Assembly (NCBI GenBank): GCA_964454005.1
Contig: CAYVQE010000014.1
Span: 1-64,000, forward strand
Direction of reading: 5' to 3'
DNA length: 64,000 bases
Origin: CAYVQE01 sp964454005
Lineage (GTDB): Bacteria; Myxococcota; B64-G9
In this document: positions 48,583 to 57,437 of the stretch, in pieces
Layout of the letters: every line of letters starts with the position of its first letter
How positions within the stretch are numbered: the stretch's first letter is position 1
Translations under genes and position numbers: made by a program
Notes under the pieces: model-generated
What the model was told of the DNA's origin: nothing
Database searches by the model: none
The model's input: the letters and a program-made list of their open reading frames with translations, nothing else

Positions 48583-49575
48583 GTGGAAGCGAACCGCCAT
48601 CGCCTTGCCGCATCCGCGCGACGCCCGGGACCGGGGCTGTTGCTGCTGGCCGGTCTGCTCTTGGCCGGCTGCGAGAGCAGCACCGACCTGCGCACCTTCT
48701 GCACCGGCGACGACGACTGTCCGCCCGGATACCGCTGCGACCGCGACAGCGGCCGCTGCCTGTGCGCCAGCGACGAAGTCTGCGGGCCGGAGGAGTACTG
48801 CGCGCCGGACGGCATCTGCCGCCGCCGCATGGCCTGCGACACCAATCTGGATTGCCCCGAGGACACCTACTGCGACACCACCACCGGCAACTGCATCGAG
48901 CTGGGCAAGTGCACTGATGACAAGCACTGCCCGCTGGGCCAGATCTGCACCCAGGCGTTCACCTGCGCCCCGGGCTGCCGCACGGCCGGCGACTGCCCGC
49001 TGGGCGAGATCTGCCTCGACGGCCAATGTGCGGCCGACCGCTGCGAGGATGAGAGCTACTGCGACATCGGCCAGCTATGCGATCCGGAGACCAAGACCTG
49101 CTACGACGACGACCGCGGCCCCTACTGCGCCTCGTGCAACTCGGCCACCATCTACGAGCCCCACTCCTGCGGCGCGGGGCCCAACTTCTGCCTGGTCAAA
49201 GGCGGCGACCTGAGCCTGCCGCCTTACTGCGGCGTGGACTGCTCCCGGGGACAGCCCTGCCCACAGGGTTATGATTGTTTCTCGGTGCGAATCGTCTATA
49301 CTAGTGACAATTGCCGCTCCGATGCGGAATGCGATTCGGGCAAGTGCCACATCAAGGAAGGTGACGAGCTTGGCTTCTGTCTATGCACCGCCGACGAGCA
49401 ATGCCCCCAGGACTCCTGCGACGACTTCACCTTCGAGTGTCGCATCACCCGCAAGCCCTGCACGCCCGGTGGCAACGAATGCGAGCGACCGATCTACTGT
49501 ATCGACGGCTACTGCCACATCGGCTACAACTGCAAGCCGGTGGAGGGACTGCGCTGCGAGGATCTGATCCCATAG
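48583..49575 (+). CDS. Cys-rich lipoprotein, paralog B
   Basis: 330 aa. The GTG at 48583 was chosen because CAGGAG lies seven bases upstream; another GTG at 48574 overlaps that site. Lipobox LLLAGC. Same Cys modules as paralog A, including an identical run of about 50 bases encoding ELGKCTDDKHCPLGQIC. Segments around YCASCNSATIYEPHSC differ from the paralog. Tandem duplication is clear. Function unknown. Confidence 0.83.
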   Translation: MEANRHRLAASARRPGPGLLLLAGLLLAGCESSTDLRTFCTGDDDCPPGYRCDRDSGRCLCASDEVCGPEEYCAPDGICRRRMACDTNLDCPEDTYCDTTTGNCIELGKCTDDKHCPLGQICTQAFTCAPGCRTAGDCPLGEICLDGQCAADRCEDESYCDIGQLCDPETKTCYDDDRGPYCASCNSATIYEPHSCGAGPNFCLVKGGDLSLPPYCGVDCSRGQPCPQGYDCFSVRIVYTSDNCRSDAECDSGKCHIKEGDELGFCLCTADEQCPQDSCDDFTFECRITRKPCTPGGNECERPIYCIDGYCHIGYNCKPVEGLRCEDLIP

Positions 49576-49595
49576 GCCTCTGGCACCGAGCTTCG

Positions 49596-50405
49596 CTGAG
49601 CCGCTGGACGCTGCTCGCCTTGCTCCTGCTGCTGCCGGCCGGGCTGCGGGCCCAGTCCAGAGCCGATCGCTTGATCGGCTACCTGGAGCACGAATCCTAC
49701 AAGGTGCGGCTCAAGGCGGCCATTCAGATCGGAAAGTCCGGGATCAGCGCCGGGGCCCCGGCACTGCGCCGCGCGCTGTCCGACGAGAACACCACCGTAC
49801 GCGCCGCCGCGGCCTACTCGCTGGGCCAGCTCGGCGATGCGGAATCGCGGCCGGCGCTGGTCGCGCTGCTCGATGCCCCCCAGAGCCTGGTCTTCAAGGC
49901 GGCGTCCAAGGCGCTGGCGCTGATCGACCGGGCCGGTGGCGGCCAGCCGCGCTACCTGGTGGCGGTGGCCGAGCCGACGCTGCCGGGGGGCACGCGCCCC
50001 TTCGCCGCCAGCCGGCTGGCGAGGGTGCTCGCTGCCAGGCTGGAGGCCAGCAGCCTGACCGCGACCGCCGCCGGCGAACGGGATCGCATTTCGGGCCGCA
50101 AGCTCGCCCGCCACCTGAAGCTGCGCGGCCTGGCCGGGGTGGAGCTGCGGCCCAAGGTGCTCGAGCTGGCCGCCGTGGAGTCGACCGGCGCGACCAGCTT
50201 CAGCTGCCGCGTTAGCGTGATGGTGGTCGAGCTGGTGCGCCAGCGCATGGAATTCGCCGGCAAGGGCGAAGCCGCAGCCGATGTCGGCCAGACCGGCCTG
50301 GAGCCGGACACCAGCGACGATATCCTGGGACAGGTCTTGGACGCCTCGGTCGAGGCCGCCAGCGAAGAGGTGCTCGGCTACCTGCGCCGGCGCCGCGGCC
50401 CCTGA
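49596..50405 (+). CDS. Exported HEAT-repeat protein (start uncertain)
   Basis: About 269 aa. Residues ~25-110 contain HEAT repeats (ESYKVRLKAAIQIGKSG, ENTTVRAAAAYSLGQLG, QSLVFKAASKALALI). A signal peptide reads SRWTLLALLLLLPAGLRAQ, but no ATG, GTG or TTG precedes it in frame after the previous stop; a CTG at 49596 gives the best signal peptide, a TTG at 49620 would cut into it. The second half is a mixed alpha/beta domain with Arg- and Val-rich strands, unknown function. Confidence 0.65.
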   Translation: MSRWTLLALLLLLPAGLRAQSRADRLIGYLEHESYKVRLKAAIQIGKSGISAGAPALRRALSDENTTVRAAAAYSLGQLGDAESRPALVALLDAPQSLVFKAASKALALIDRAGGGQPRYLVAVAEPTLPGGTRPFAASRLARVLAARLEASSLTATAAGERDRISGRKLARHLKLRGLAGVELRPKVLELAAVESTGATSFSCRVSVMVVELVRQRMEFAGKGEAAADVGQTGLEPDTSDDILGQVLDASVEAASEEVLGYLRRRRGP

Positions 50406-50436
50406 GGACGATCCGCGAGACCCGGAGGGAAGACCG

Positions 50437-51072
50437 ATGAGCGAAGGCCAAGCGAACGGCAAGCGGAGCCGCAAGATCCGCAACTTCCTGCTGGACAAGC
50501 GATTCCAGCTCAAATACACCCTGGCCGTGGTCGTCATCTCGACCGTCATCGCCCTGGTGCTGGGGGCCTTTCTGTACGAGACCCAACAGGAGGTCTTCGA
50601 GGCCAACCGCGAGAACTCGCAGCTGCTGGTGCTGGACGACCCGGAGATGAACCAGGCCATGCAGGCCGAGCTGGCCAAGGCAGACGCCGCGATCGCGCAG
50701 CGCAACCAGAAGCTCTTGCTGACGCTGGTGCTGTCGCTGGGGGGCTTGGTGCTGCTGCTGACCCTGCTGGGCATCGTGGCCACGCACAAGATAGCCGGGC
50801 CGGCCTACGCCATGCGCCGCGTCATGTCGCAAATCGCCGACGGCCGGCATCCCCACCTGCGCAAGCTGCGCCGCGGCGACGAGTTGGCCGCGGTGGCCAT
50901 GGAGCTGCACCGCATGGCCAACAACCTGCGCCAGCGCGAGGAGCAGGAGCTGACCGCGCTGCGCGAGGCCGGCGAGAAGCTGGCCGGGGTCGAAGGCGTC
51001 CCGGCCGAGACCCTCGAACGGCTGCGGGCGATGGCCGCCGAGAAGGAGCAGCGGCTCGGCACCGAAGACTGA
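50437..51072 (+). CDS. HAMP-domain membrane protein
   Basis: 211 aa. Cytoplasmic basic start (KRSRKIRNFLLDKRFQLKYT), TM1 (LAVVVISTVIALVLGAFLY), a periplasmic coiled segment, TM2 (LLLTLVLSLGGLVLLLTLLG), then a HAMP-like region (HKIAGPAYAMRRVMSQIADG) and a C-terminal coiled coil. No kinase or methyl-accepting signalling domain follows. This compact form recurs in myxobacterial lineages, often near surface-protein genes. GGAGGGAAG precedes the ATG. Possibly a signalling adaptor; unproven. Confidence 0.78.
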   Translation: MSEGQANGKRSRKIRNFLLDKRFQLKYTLAVVVISTVIALVLGAFLYETQQEVFEANRENSQLLVLDDPEMNQAMQAELAKADAAIAQRNQKLLLTLVLSLGGLVLLLTLLGIVATHKIAGPAYAMRRVMSQIADGRHPHLRKLRRGDELAAVAMELHRMANNLRQREEQELTALREAGEKLAGVEGVPAETLERLRAMAAEKEQRLGTED

Positions 51073-51090
51073 GCGCAGCCCGAATCGCCC

Positions 51091-52890
51091 GTGTCCCCGC
51101 TGCCGCCCCACCTGCTCGCCACCGCCGATGAGCTGCGCGCCCGCGGCTGGAAACAGATCGACGTCCTGCTGGTCACCGGCGATGCCCACGTCGACCACCC
51201 CAGCTTTCCGGCCGCCCAGATAGGCCGCTGGCTCGAGGCCCAGGGGCACCGGGTGGCGGTGCTGGCCCGACCGGCCCCCGACGATGTGGCCGCCATGCGC
51301 GCGCTGGGCGAACCGCGGTTGTTCGTCGGGGTGACGGCCGGCGCCCTGGACTCGATGGTGGCCAACACCACCGCCCTGCGGCGGCGGCGCTCCGACGATG
51401 CCTATGCCCCGGACGGCCGCGCCGGCCGGCGGCCCGACCGCGCCTTGACCGCCTACTGCCAGCTCGCCCACCGAGCCTTCGGCAAGCGGGTGCTGGTGGT
51501 CGGCGGCGGGATCGAGGCCAGCCTGCGGCGCTTCGCCCACTACGACTACTGGGCCGACGCCTACCGGCGGCCGCTGCTGATGGACTGCGGGGCCGACGTG
51601 TTGATCTGGGGCATGGGCGAGGCGCCGGCGGCCGAACTGGCCCGGCGACTCGACGCGCTCGAACCGGCGGCGCGCGCCGATCCCGGGCGCCGGTTGGCGG
51701 CCATCCACGATGTGCCCGGGCTGGTCTACCGGATCCCGGCCGGCCGACCGGCCCCGCCCGATCACCACCGCCTGCCCACAGCCGAAGCGGTGGCCGGCGG
51801 CGGCGACGCCTGCCTGGAGGCCTTCCGCACCCAGCAGCGCCAGCAGCACCGCGGTTTGACCCAGCGGTCCGGCGGCATGCGAGTGGTCGCCAACCCGCCG
51901 CCGGCGGTCGACGGCGCGGCGCTCGATCGCTTCGCGGCGCTGGCCTTCCGCCGCCAGGTCCACCCGATCCACGGCGGCCGGCCGGTGCCCGCGCTGGAGC
52001 AGGTGCGCTTCGCCGTCAGCAGCCACCGCGGCTGCTTCGGCGGCTGCACCTTCTGCGCCATCGCCGCCCACCAGGGACGCGACGTGGTCAGCCGCTCGTA
52101 CCGCTCAGTGCTCGCTGAGGTGGACGCCATCGCCGCCCACCCGGATTTCCGGGGCACGGTGACCGACATCGGTGGTCCGACCGCCAACATGTGGGGGCTG
52201 ACCTGCGGCCGCGCCAGCTCCTGCCAGCGCGGCTCCTGTCTATGGCCCGACCGCTGCCGCCATCTGGGCGGTGACCAGGCGGACTATCTGGCGCTGCTGC
52301 GCGCCGCGGCCGCCCGTACCGGCGTGCGCCGGGTCTTCGTCACCACCGGGCTGCGGCTCGACCTGGCCCTGGAGTGTCCCGAGCTGCTGGCCGGACTGGC
52401 CGCCGACCACACCTCGGGCTTGCTCAAGGTGGCGCCCGAGCACCTGGTGGATCACGTGTTGCAGCGGATGCACAAGCCGGCCGGCGATCAGCTCGCCCGC
52501 TTTTTGGACGCCTTCGCCGATCACTGCCGGGCCGGCGTCCGGCGGCAATTCGTGCTGCCCTACTTCATGGCCGCCCACCCCGGCTGTCGCCTGGAGGACA
52601 TGTTACCGGTGGCCCTGTTCCTGCGCCGCCGCCGGCTGCGCGTCGAGCAGGTGCAGATCTTCACCCCCACCCCGGGCACCGCCGCCAGCGTGATGTACGC
52701 CACCGGCCGCGACCCGACCGATGGTCGAGCGGTGTTCGTCGAGCGCAGAGACGCCGGCAAGCGGCTGCAAAAAGCGCTGCTGCTGTCGCACCTGCCGCAG
52801 CAGGCCGCCGCGGTGCGCCGCGCGCTGCAGCAGCTCGGCCGGCTGGACTTGCTGGATCGGCTGTCCCCGGCGCCGCGCCGCGGCCGCTGA
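51091..52890 (+). CDS. YgiQ-family radical SAM protein
   Basis: 599 aa. Radical-SAM cysteines in RGCFGGCTFCAI (Cx3Cx2C) bind the 4Fe-4S cluster that reduces S-adenosylmethionine. N-terminal B12-binding-like region ends with GGGIEASLRRFAHYDYWAD; later blocks DIGGPTANMWGLTCGR and HTSGLLKVAPEHLVDHVL are hallmarks of the YgiQ family. The exact reaction is unknown. GTG start at 51091, 18 bp after the HAMP gene, so it is probably the tail of the same operon. C-terminus is Leu/Arg-rich and variable. Confidence 0.9.
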   Translation: MSPLPPHLLATADELRARGWKQIDVLLVTGDAHVDHPSFPAAQIGRWLEAQGHRVAVLARPAPDDVAAMRALGEPRLFVGVTAGALDSMVANTTALRRRRSDDAYAPDGRAGRRPDRALTAYCQLAHRAFGKRVLVVGGGIEASLRRFAHYDYWADAYRRPLLMDCGADVLIWGMGEAPAAELARRLDALEPAARADPGRRLAAIHDVPGLVYRIPAGRPAPPDHHRLPTAEAVAGGGDACLEAFRTQQRQQHRGLTQRSGGMRVVANPPPAVDGAALDRFAALAFRRQVHPIHGGRPVPALEQVRFAVSSHRGCFGGCTFCAIAAHQGRDVVSRSYRSVLAEVDAIAAHPDFRGTVTDIGGPTANMWGLTCGRASSCQRGSCLWPDRCRHLGGDQADYLALLRAAAARTGVRRVFVTTGLRLDLALECPELLAGLAADHTSGLLKVAPEHLVDHVLQRMHKPAGDQLARFLDAFADHCRAGVRRQFVLPYFMAAHPGCRLEDMLPVALFLRRRRLRVEQVQIFTPTPGTAASVMYATGRDPTDGRAVFVERRDAGKRLQKALLLSHLPQQAAAVRRALQQLGRLDLLDRLSPAPRRGR

Positions 52891-52902
52891 CCGCTCTTGG
52901 GG

Positions 52903-53724
52903 TTATTGGCCGCTGAGGAACTGCAGCGCCTCGCCGACCTGCTTCATTTGCTCAGGGCAGCGCTTACCGAAATCCATCAGGGTAGGGGTCGACTTTTTCA
53001 ACAAGGCCTGGATGTCGTCGCGCATCTCGGCCATGAATGCCTTCTTCTCGGCCTGGCTCATCGATTCGTCGAGACGCTTCGACTTGTGCAACAGCTCGCG
53101 TAGCTGCTCGGCGTGCTGGTCGGCGTACTGCTGGACCGCATCGGCGGCGCGCTGGCAATCCTCGTACTCGGCCAGCAAGGCGAAGATGGCATCCAGATGG
53201 TGCAGCAGCTGATCGGCCAGCATCTTCGGCGTCTGCTCGGCGCCGAGTTCGATCAGCAACGACCGCATGTCGGCATCGCCGGCGGCGGCCGCCAGCGGCA
53301 GGGTGCCTTCGGCGCCGGCCGCGTCGGGGTCGGCGCCGCGCTCGACCAGCAGCCCGACCACGCTGCGGTGGCCGCCGCGAACCGCCGGCAACAGCCCCGG
53401 CTGCGGCTCGGCGCCGGCTGCCAGCAGTAGCTCGACCACCGCCCGATGGCCCTCGGCCGCCGCCGCCGCCAACGGGCCGGCCCCGGCGGCCGCGCCTTGC
53501 TCGAGCAGCAGCCGCACCGCCTCGCGCTGTCCGGCCCGGCTGGCCGCGGTCAGGGCGGTCCGGCCCTCCGGCCCGGCCTGGGCCACATCGCTGCCGTGGT
53601 GGAAGTGGGCCTCGAGCTGGCCCACGTCGCCCTGGCGGGCGGCCTGGTGCAGCGTCAGGTTCGGCTTGGCCGGGGCACAGGCGATGCCGGCGGCGGCCAG
53701 CACGATCCAGATCACACGGTTCAT
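52903..53724 (-). CDS. Ankyrin-repeat lipoprotein
   Basis: 273 aa. Signal ends VLAAAGIAC. Four to five ankyrin repeats follow (EGRTALTAASRAGQREAVRLLL, AEGHRAVVELLLAAGAEP, GGHRSVVGLLVERGADPDA), then a charged helical C-terminus with one Cys pair. ATG at 53724 has GGGAGC four bases upstream; the frame continues upstream through the divergent intergenic region without homology. Ankyrins bind proteins; partner unknown. Convergent with the ygiQ-like gene 12 bp away. Confidence 0.8.
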   Translation of the reverse strand: MNRVIWIVLAAAGIACAPAKPNLTLHQAARQGDVGQLEAHFHHGSDVAQAGPEGRTALTAASRAGQREAVRLLLEQGAAAGAGPLAAAAAEGHRAVVELLLAAGAEPQPGLLPAVRGGHRSVVGLLVERGADPDAAGAEGTLPLAAAAGDADMRSLLIELGAEQTPKMLADQLLHHLDAIFALLAEYEDCQRAADAVQQYADQHAEQLRELLHKSKRLDESMSQAEKKAFMAEMRDDIQALLKKSTPTLMDFGKRCPEQMKQVGEALQFLSGQ

Positions 53725-53935
53725 ATTCGCTCCCAGCGGCCCGACGGCCACGTCACGCGGGTTCGACACGATTTCGGCGATGATACCGAGCCGTAGCTCG
53801 ATTGTCCAATCGGATCCAGGATCCAAGCGACGTCCGCACCGGGTGGCATTTGCATTCGCTGCCGCGGTATTCGATGATCCGGCAGTGAGATCGACGCATT
53901 TTTCCGTCGACACCCTCGAACCGAGGAGGTCCAGC

Positions 53936-56900
53936 ATGATCAGCGGGTGGCGGGCGTGGACCGCGGGAGCAATCTGCTTGTTGACCCTGATCGGCTGTAC
54001 CAAACGGGGTCCGGATCCGGCCACGTTGAAAATGCTGCGCGGGGCCGGCGATGGGGCCTGTCTGACCGCAGTGCTGCGGCCCGAGCGCTGGGACGAAGCC
54101 GCCGCCACGCTGCGGCCGCTGCTGGCCGCTGTCGAGCAGCCAGCCCTGCAGGCGGTGCTGGACGCCGCGGATCCCTACGCCGCCTTCCGGGCGCTGGTGC
54201 AACACACGGCGCCGCAGGAAGAGCTGCCGGCCGCGCTGGCCGGCTGGGATCAGAAGCGGCCGCTGGTGGCCGCCCTGTTCATCCCCCAGCTCAACGATCT
54301 GGTGCTGGCGGCCCGATCGGTGCTGCCGGTCACCTTCGAACGCATCCGCAAAGAAGGCGTTCCACCGCAGCGCCACCGGATGCTGATTCCGGCGAGCGAC
54401 AGCCGGGCGCTGGCCGAATCCGTGCTGTCCGTGCTCGAGGCGGCCGGCTTCGAGCGCCTGGGACGGGATGGTCAGCCGGACGCCGCTTCGGATCTGCGCC
54501 TGGCCGCCCCGGACGGCCGTCTGCTGCTGGTGCTGGTGGCCGAGCCAAAGTGGGTTCGCATCGAGCTGGCCTACGACGAATTCGGCTTCATCGCCGCGAA
54601 GAAGCGACGCCTGGCGCTTTTCGCGCAGATGGCCCAGGCGCCACCGGCGCCGCAGGACCACTTCGACAGCCCGGCCTGGCGGCTGGCGGCGGCCGGCGGC
54701 CAGCTGGCGGCGTTGCACGTGCGGCCCTGGAAGCTGCGCGACCTGGCCAGCCAGATCGGCGCCGGCCAGCTGGTCCAGGCGGTGCTGATGGCCGATGCCG
54801 CCCACCAGCAGATGCTGATGGCCCGCGGCTTGTCCGAGGTGGCCAACGGCAGCCTGTTGATGTCGCCCGAGGGCGCCGAGATCGAGGATCTGGCCGTGGC
54901 CTGGGACCTGGACGGCGGCCTGCGCGCGCTGGCCGCGGCCAGCCTCAGCGAGCACGGCTGGCAGGTCTGGCGCGCCGGGCTGCAGGCCGGCCGGCTGCCG
55001 CCCATGCCGGCGACCGACGATGCGCTGGCCTGGATGTGGTCGCGTACCGACCTCAACACCCTGCTGAGCGCCGCCGGCAGCCTGCCGGCGCTGGCCCAGG
55101 CCCGCAAGCCCAGGGAGGCGCTGCAGGCGATCCAGGAATGCGGCTTCTTCTGCCCGCTGCACATGCTGCTGCGCGCCCCGCTGGGCGCCGGCCGCACGGC
55201 GCTGGACTTCGTGCCGGTCGACCTGTCGCAGAAGCTGCCCCGCGGCATGAGCCTGGCGCTGCTGGACATCCACCCCGGCGAGCCGAGCCGGCCGCTCAGC
55301 GCCGCCGTCGCCGCGCTGATGCGGCCGGGCTTCAACACCCAGCCGCTGCGGGCCGTTCTCGGCGAACTCGAGCGCGAGCTGCTGCACGGCGCCCGCTTCG
55401 ACCTGCGCTCCGGGGCCCGCGGCCAGGACGAGCTGGTCAGCCTGACGCTGGGCGTGGACCCCGATCAGGCCTTCGCCTCCAGCCCCGACGCCGCGGACGA
55501 TGTCCTGGCCGCGGGCCGCATCGACCTGCAGCGCTTGATCGCCGCCACCGGGCTGCAGCCGAAGATCGCCGCCCAGGCCCCGCCGGCCGCCGCCGCGCTG
55601 CAGCGGCTCGGCACCTGGCGCTGGCGCAGCCGGCTGGTCGAGCGGGCCCTCATCGGCGAGAGCCTGCTCGAACTCGACCCGCAGCGCGAGCCGGCCGCAT
55701 GGACCGACAGCGACGCGCTGGCCACCGCCGCGTGGCACAACGGCGCCCCGCCGCCCGAGCTGAGCCGCGGCCAGCGCTGCCTGCGGCGGGTCACCCGCGG
55801 CATGGTCCAGGCCTTCCGCGCCCTGGCCGCGGTGGCGCCGGATCAGCGTGAGCTGCTGCTGGCCGAGGCCATCGAAGAGATACAGGACGATCTGGCCTGC
55901 GCCGCAGAAGAAGGAGACACCCGCCAGCGGGCCGAGCGCAGCCGCGAGGTGATGGCGCTGTTTCTGGCCGAGCGCTTGACCGCCAGCTTCCACCGCCAGG
56001 CGGCGCTCGAGGTGCTGGACCGGGCCTGCGAGCAAGGCCACCAGCGCGCCTGCCGGCAAGCCGAACGGGTACGCGCCACCCCGCAGGTGGAGCTGGCCCG
56101 GGCCCATGCGCCCTGCAGTCGGGGTACCGGCTGGGGCCAGCCCCTGGTGCGCATCGCCGCGGCCTCGACCGCCGAGGACTTGACCGAACGGCTGCGGCGA
56201 TCGCCCAGCGGCCGGGCGCCGGCCCTGGCCATCGACGCTCAGACGCCGTGGCGCAAGGTCCAGCCAGCGCTGGCCGCGCTGGCTGAAAGCGGCGTGGCCG
56301 AGGTCGGCCTTCTGGTCGACACCGAGCGCGGCGGCCCGGGGCTGCTCACCCTGCGACAGGCCGGCGTCGAGCCCCGCCCCCGCCCGGCCGGCGCCCCGGA
56401 CATCCCCGATCGCTTCGAGCGGCTGCGCATCGATCAACTCGAACACGACCGCAAGCCCTTCCCGCTGCTGTTCTCGGTCGAGCCCGAGCGGGTGCGGCTG
56501 CTGGCCGGAGGCCGGGTCATCGCGCTGCCGCAGAGGCCCAAATGCGAACCCGGCGAGATATGCAGCGACCTCGACCACCTGGCGGAGCTGCTGCAACGGC
56601 TCGACGCCGAACACGGCGAGAGCCTGCAGCTCAAGCTGATCATCGACCCCGCCATCCCCTTCGCCGCCGTAGCCCGGGTGCTGGGCTCGCTGCTGTGCAG
56701 CGGGAAGCGACGGCGCTACGGCCTGGTGCCCATGCGCCCGGTCGAGCTGCTGCCGGCCGCAGCGGCCGAGGCCTTCGACCAGGCCCCGGCCGCGCCCCCA
56801 AAAGCAGACGAGGGCCGGGTGGAGGTGAAGGCCACGGACTCCGACAAACGCAGCGGTTTGCTCAAGCTGCTCGGCACCACCCCGGGCCAGGGGCGCGTCA

Positions 56901-57373
56901 CCGACGTGTTCGCGGCCGGCGAGCCCCCCGAAGGCGCCCTGGACGACGCCCTTTCGGAAATGGACGGCGCGGCCGTGGGCCGGGTCGGCGTGGGCGGACT
57001 GGGCACTGCGGGCAGCGGCAAGAAATCCGCCGCGGGCGGCGGGAAGATACGCGTCGAGCAAGGCAAGCCGGCGGTCATGGGCTGCATGTCCAAGGAAATC
57101 ATCCGCCGCGTCATCCGCAAACACCGCAACGAGATGCGCTACTGCTACGAGAAGCACCTGCTGGCCGAGCCCAAGCTGTCCGGCAAGGCGACGCTCAAGT
57201 TCGTCATCGGCACCACCGGCAAGGTACAATCGGCTGAGATACAGTCGAGCAGCCTGGGCAACCAGTCCCTGGAGAAGTGCGTGCTGTCCGCCATCCGGCG
57301 CTGGACCTTCCCGGCCCCAGACGGCGGCATCGTCGTCGTGCACTACCCCTTCATCTTCCGACCAGCCGACTGA
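53936..57373 (+). CDS. Very large lipoprotein with C-terminal AgmX/PglI (TonB-like) domain
   Basis: 1145 aa. GAGGAGGT precedes the ATG at 53936, and the signal ends LLTLIGC. The first ~650 residues show no recognised domain and are Ala/Leu/Arg-rich with HPGEP-like turns. A short Sel1-like stretch (LEVLDRACEQGHQRACRQAER) lies near residue 700. The C-terminal ~95 residues match the AgmX/PglI gliding-motility domain (IIRRVIRKHRNEMRYCYE...KVQSAEIQSSS...CVLSAIRRWTFPAP), a TonB-like fold. It may connect envelope structures; no motility genes are adjacent. Confidence 0.8.
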   Translation: MISGWRAWTAGAICLLTLIGCTKRGPDPATLKMLRGAGDGACLTAVLRPERWDEAAATLRPLLAAVEQPALQAVLDAADPYAAFRALVQHTAPQEELPAALAGWDQKRPLVAALFIPQLNDLVLAARSVLPVTFERIRKEGVPPQRHRMLIPASDSRALAESVLSVLEAAGFERLGRDGQPDAASDLRLAAPDGRLLLVLVAEPKWVRIELAYDEFGFIAAKKRRLALFAQMAQAPPAPQDHFDSPAWRLAAAGGQLAALHVRPWKLRDLASQIGAGQLVQAVLMADAAHQQMLMARGLSEVANGSLLMSPEGAEIEDLAVAWDLDGGLRALAAASLSEHGWQVWRAGLQAGRLPPMPATDDALAWMWSRTDLNTLLSAAGSLPALAQARKPREALQAIQECGFFCPLHMLLRAPLGAGRTALDFVPVDLSQKLPRGMSLALLDIHPGEPSRPLSAAVAALMRPGFNTQPLRAVLGELERELLHGARFDLRSGARGQDELVSLTLGVDPDQAFASSPDAADDVLAAGRIDLQRLIAATGLQPKIAAQAPPAAAALQRLGTWRWRSRLVERALIGESLLELDPQREPAAWTDSDALATAAWHNGAPPPELSRGQRCLRRVTRGMVQAFRALAAVAPDQRELLLAEAIEEIQDDLACAAEEGDTRQRAERSREVMALFLAERLTASFHRQAALEVLDRACEQGHQRACRQAERVRATPQVELARAHAPCSRGTGWGQPLVRIAAASTAEDLTERLRRSPSGRAPALAIDAQTPWRKVQPALAALAESGVAEVGLLVDTERGGPGLLTLRQAGVEPRPRPAGAPDIPDRFERLRIDQLEHDRKPFPLLFSVEPERVRLLAGGRVIALPQRPKCEPGEICSDLDHLAELLQRLDAEHGESLQLKLIIDPAIPFAAVARVLGSLLCSGKRRRYGLVPMRPVELLPAAAAEAFDQAPAAPPKADEGRVEVKATDSDKRSGLLKLLGTTPGQGRVTDVFAAGEPPEGALDDALSEMDGAAVGRVGVGGLGTAGSGKKSAAGGGKIRVEQGKPAVMGCMSKEIIRRVIRKHRNEMRYCYEKHLLAEPKLSGKATLKFVIGTTGKVQSAEIQSSSLGNQSLEKCVLSAIRRWTFPAPDGGIVVVHYPFIFRPAD

Positions 57374-57400
57374 CTGGCGAAATACGCACCGCCGCTGGCA

Positions 57401-57429
57401 TTGATCCGAATCCGCGCGGCCGGTATGCT
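57401..57429 (+). promoter_or_regulatory. Promoter of the DisA_N-domain gene, leaderless or nearly so
   Basis: TTGATC (57401-57406), 17 bp, TATGCT (57424-57429), then eight bases to the ATG at 57438. No Shine-Dalgarno sequence. Predicted start is at or 1-3 nt before the ATG. Confidence 0.6.
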
Positions 57430-57437
57430 GCCTGGCC

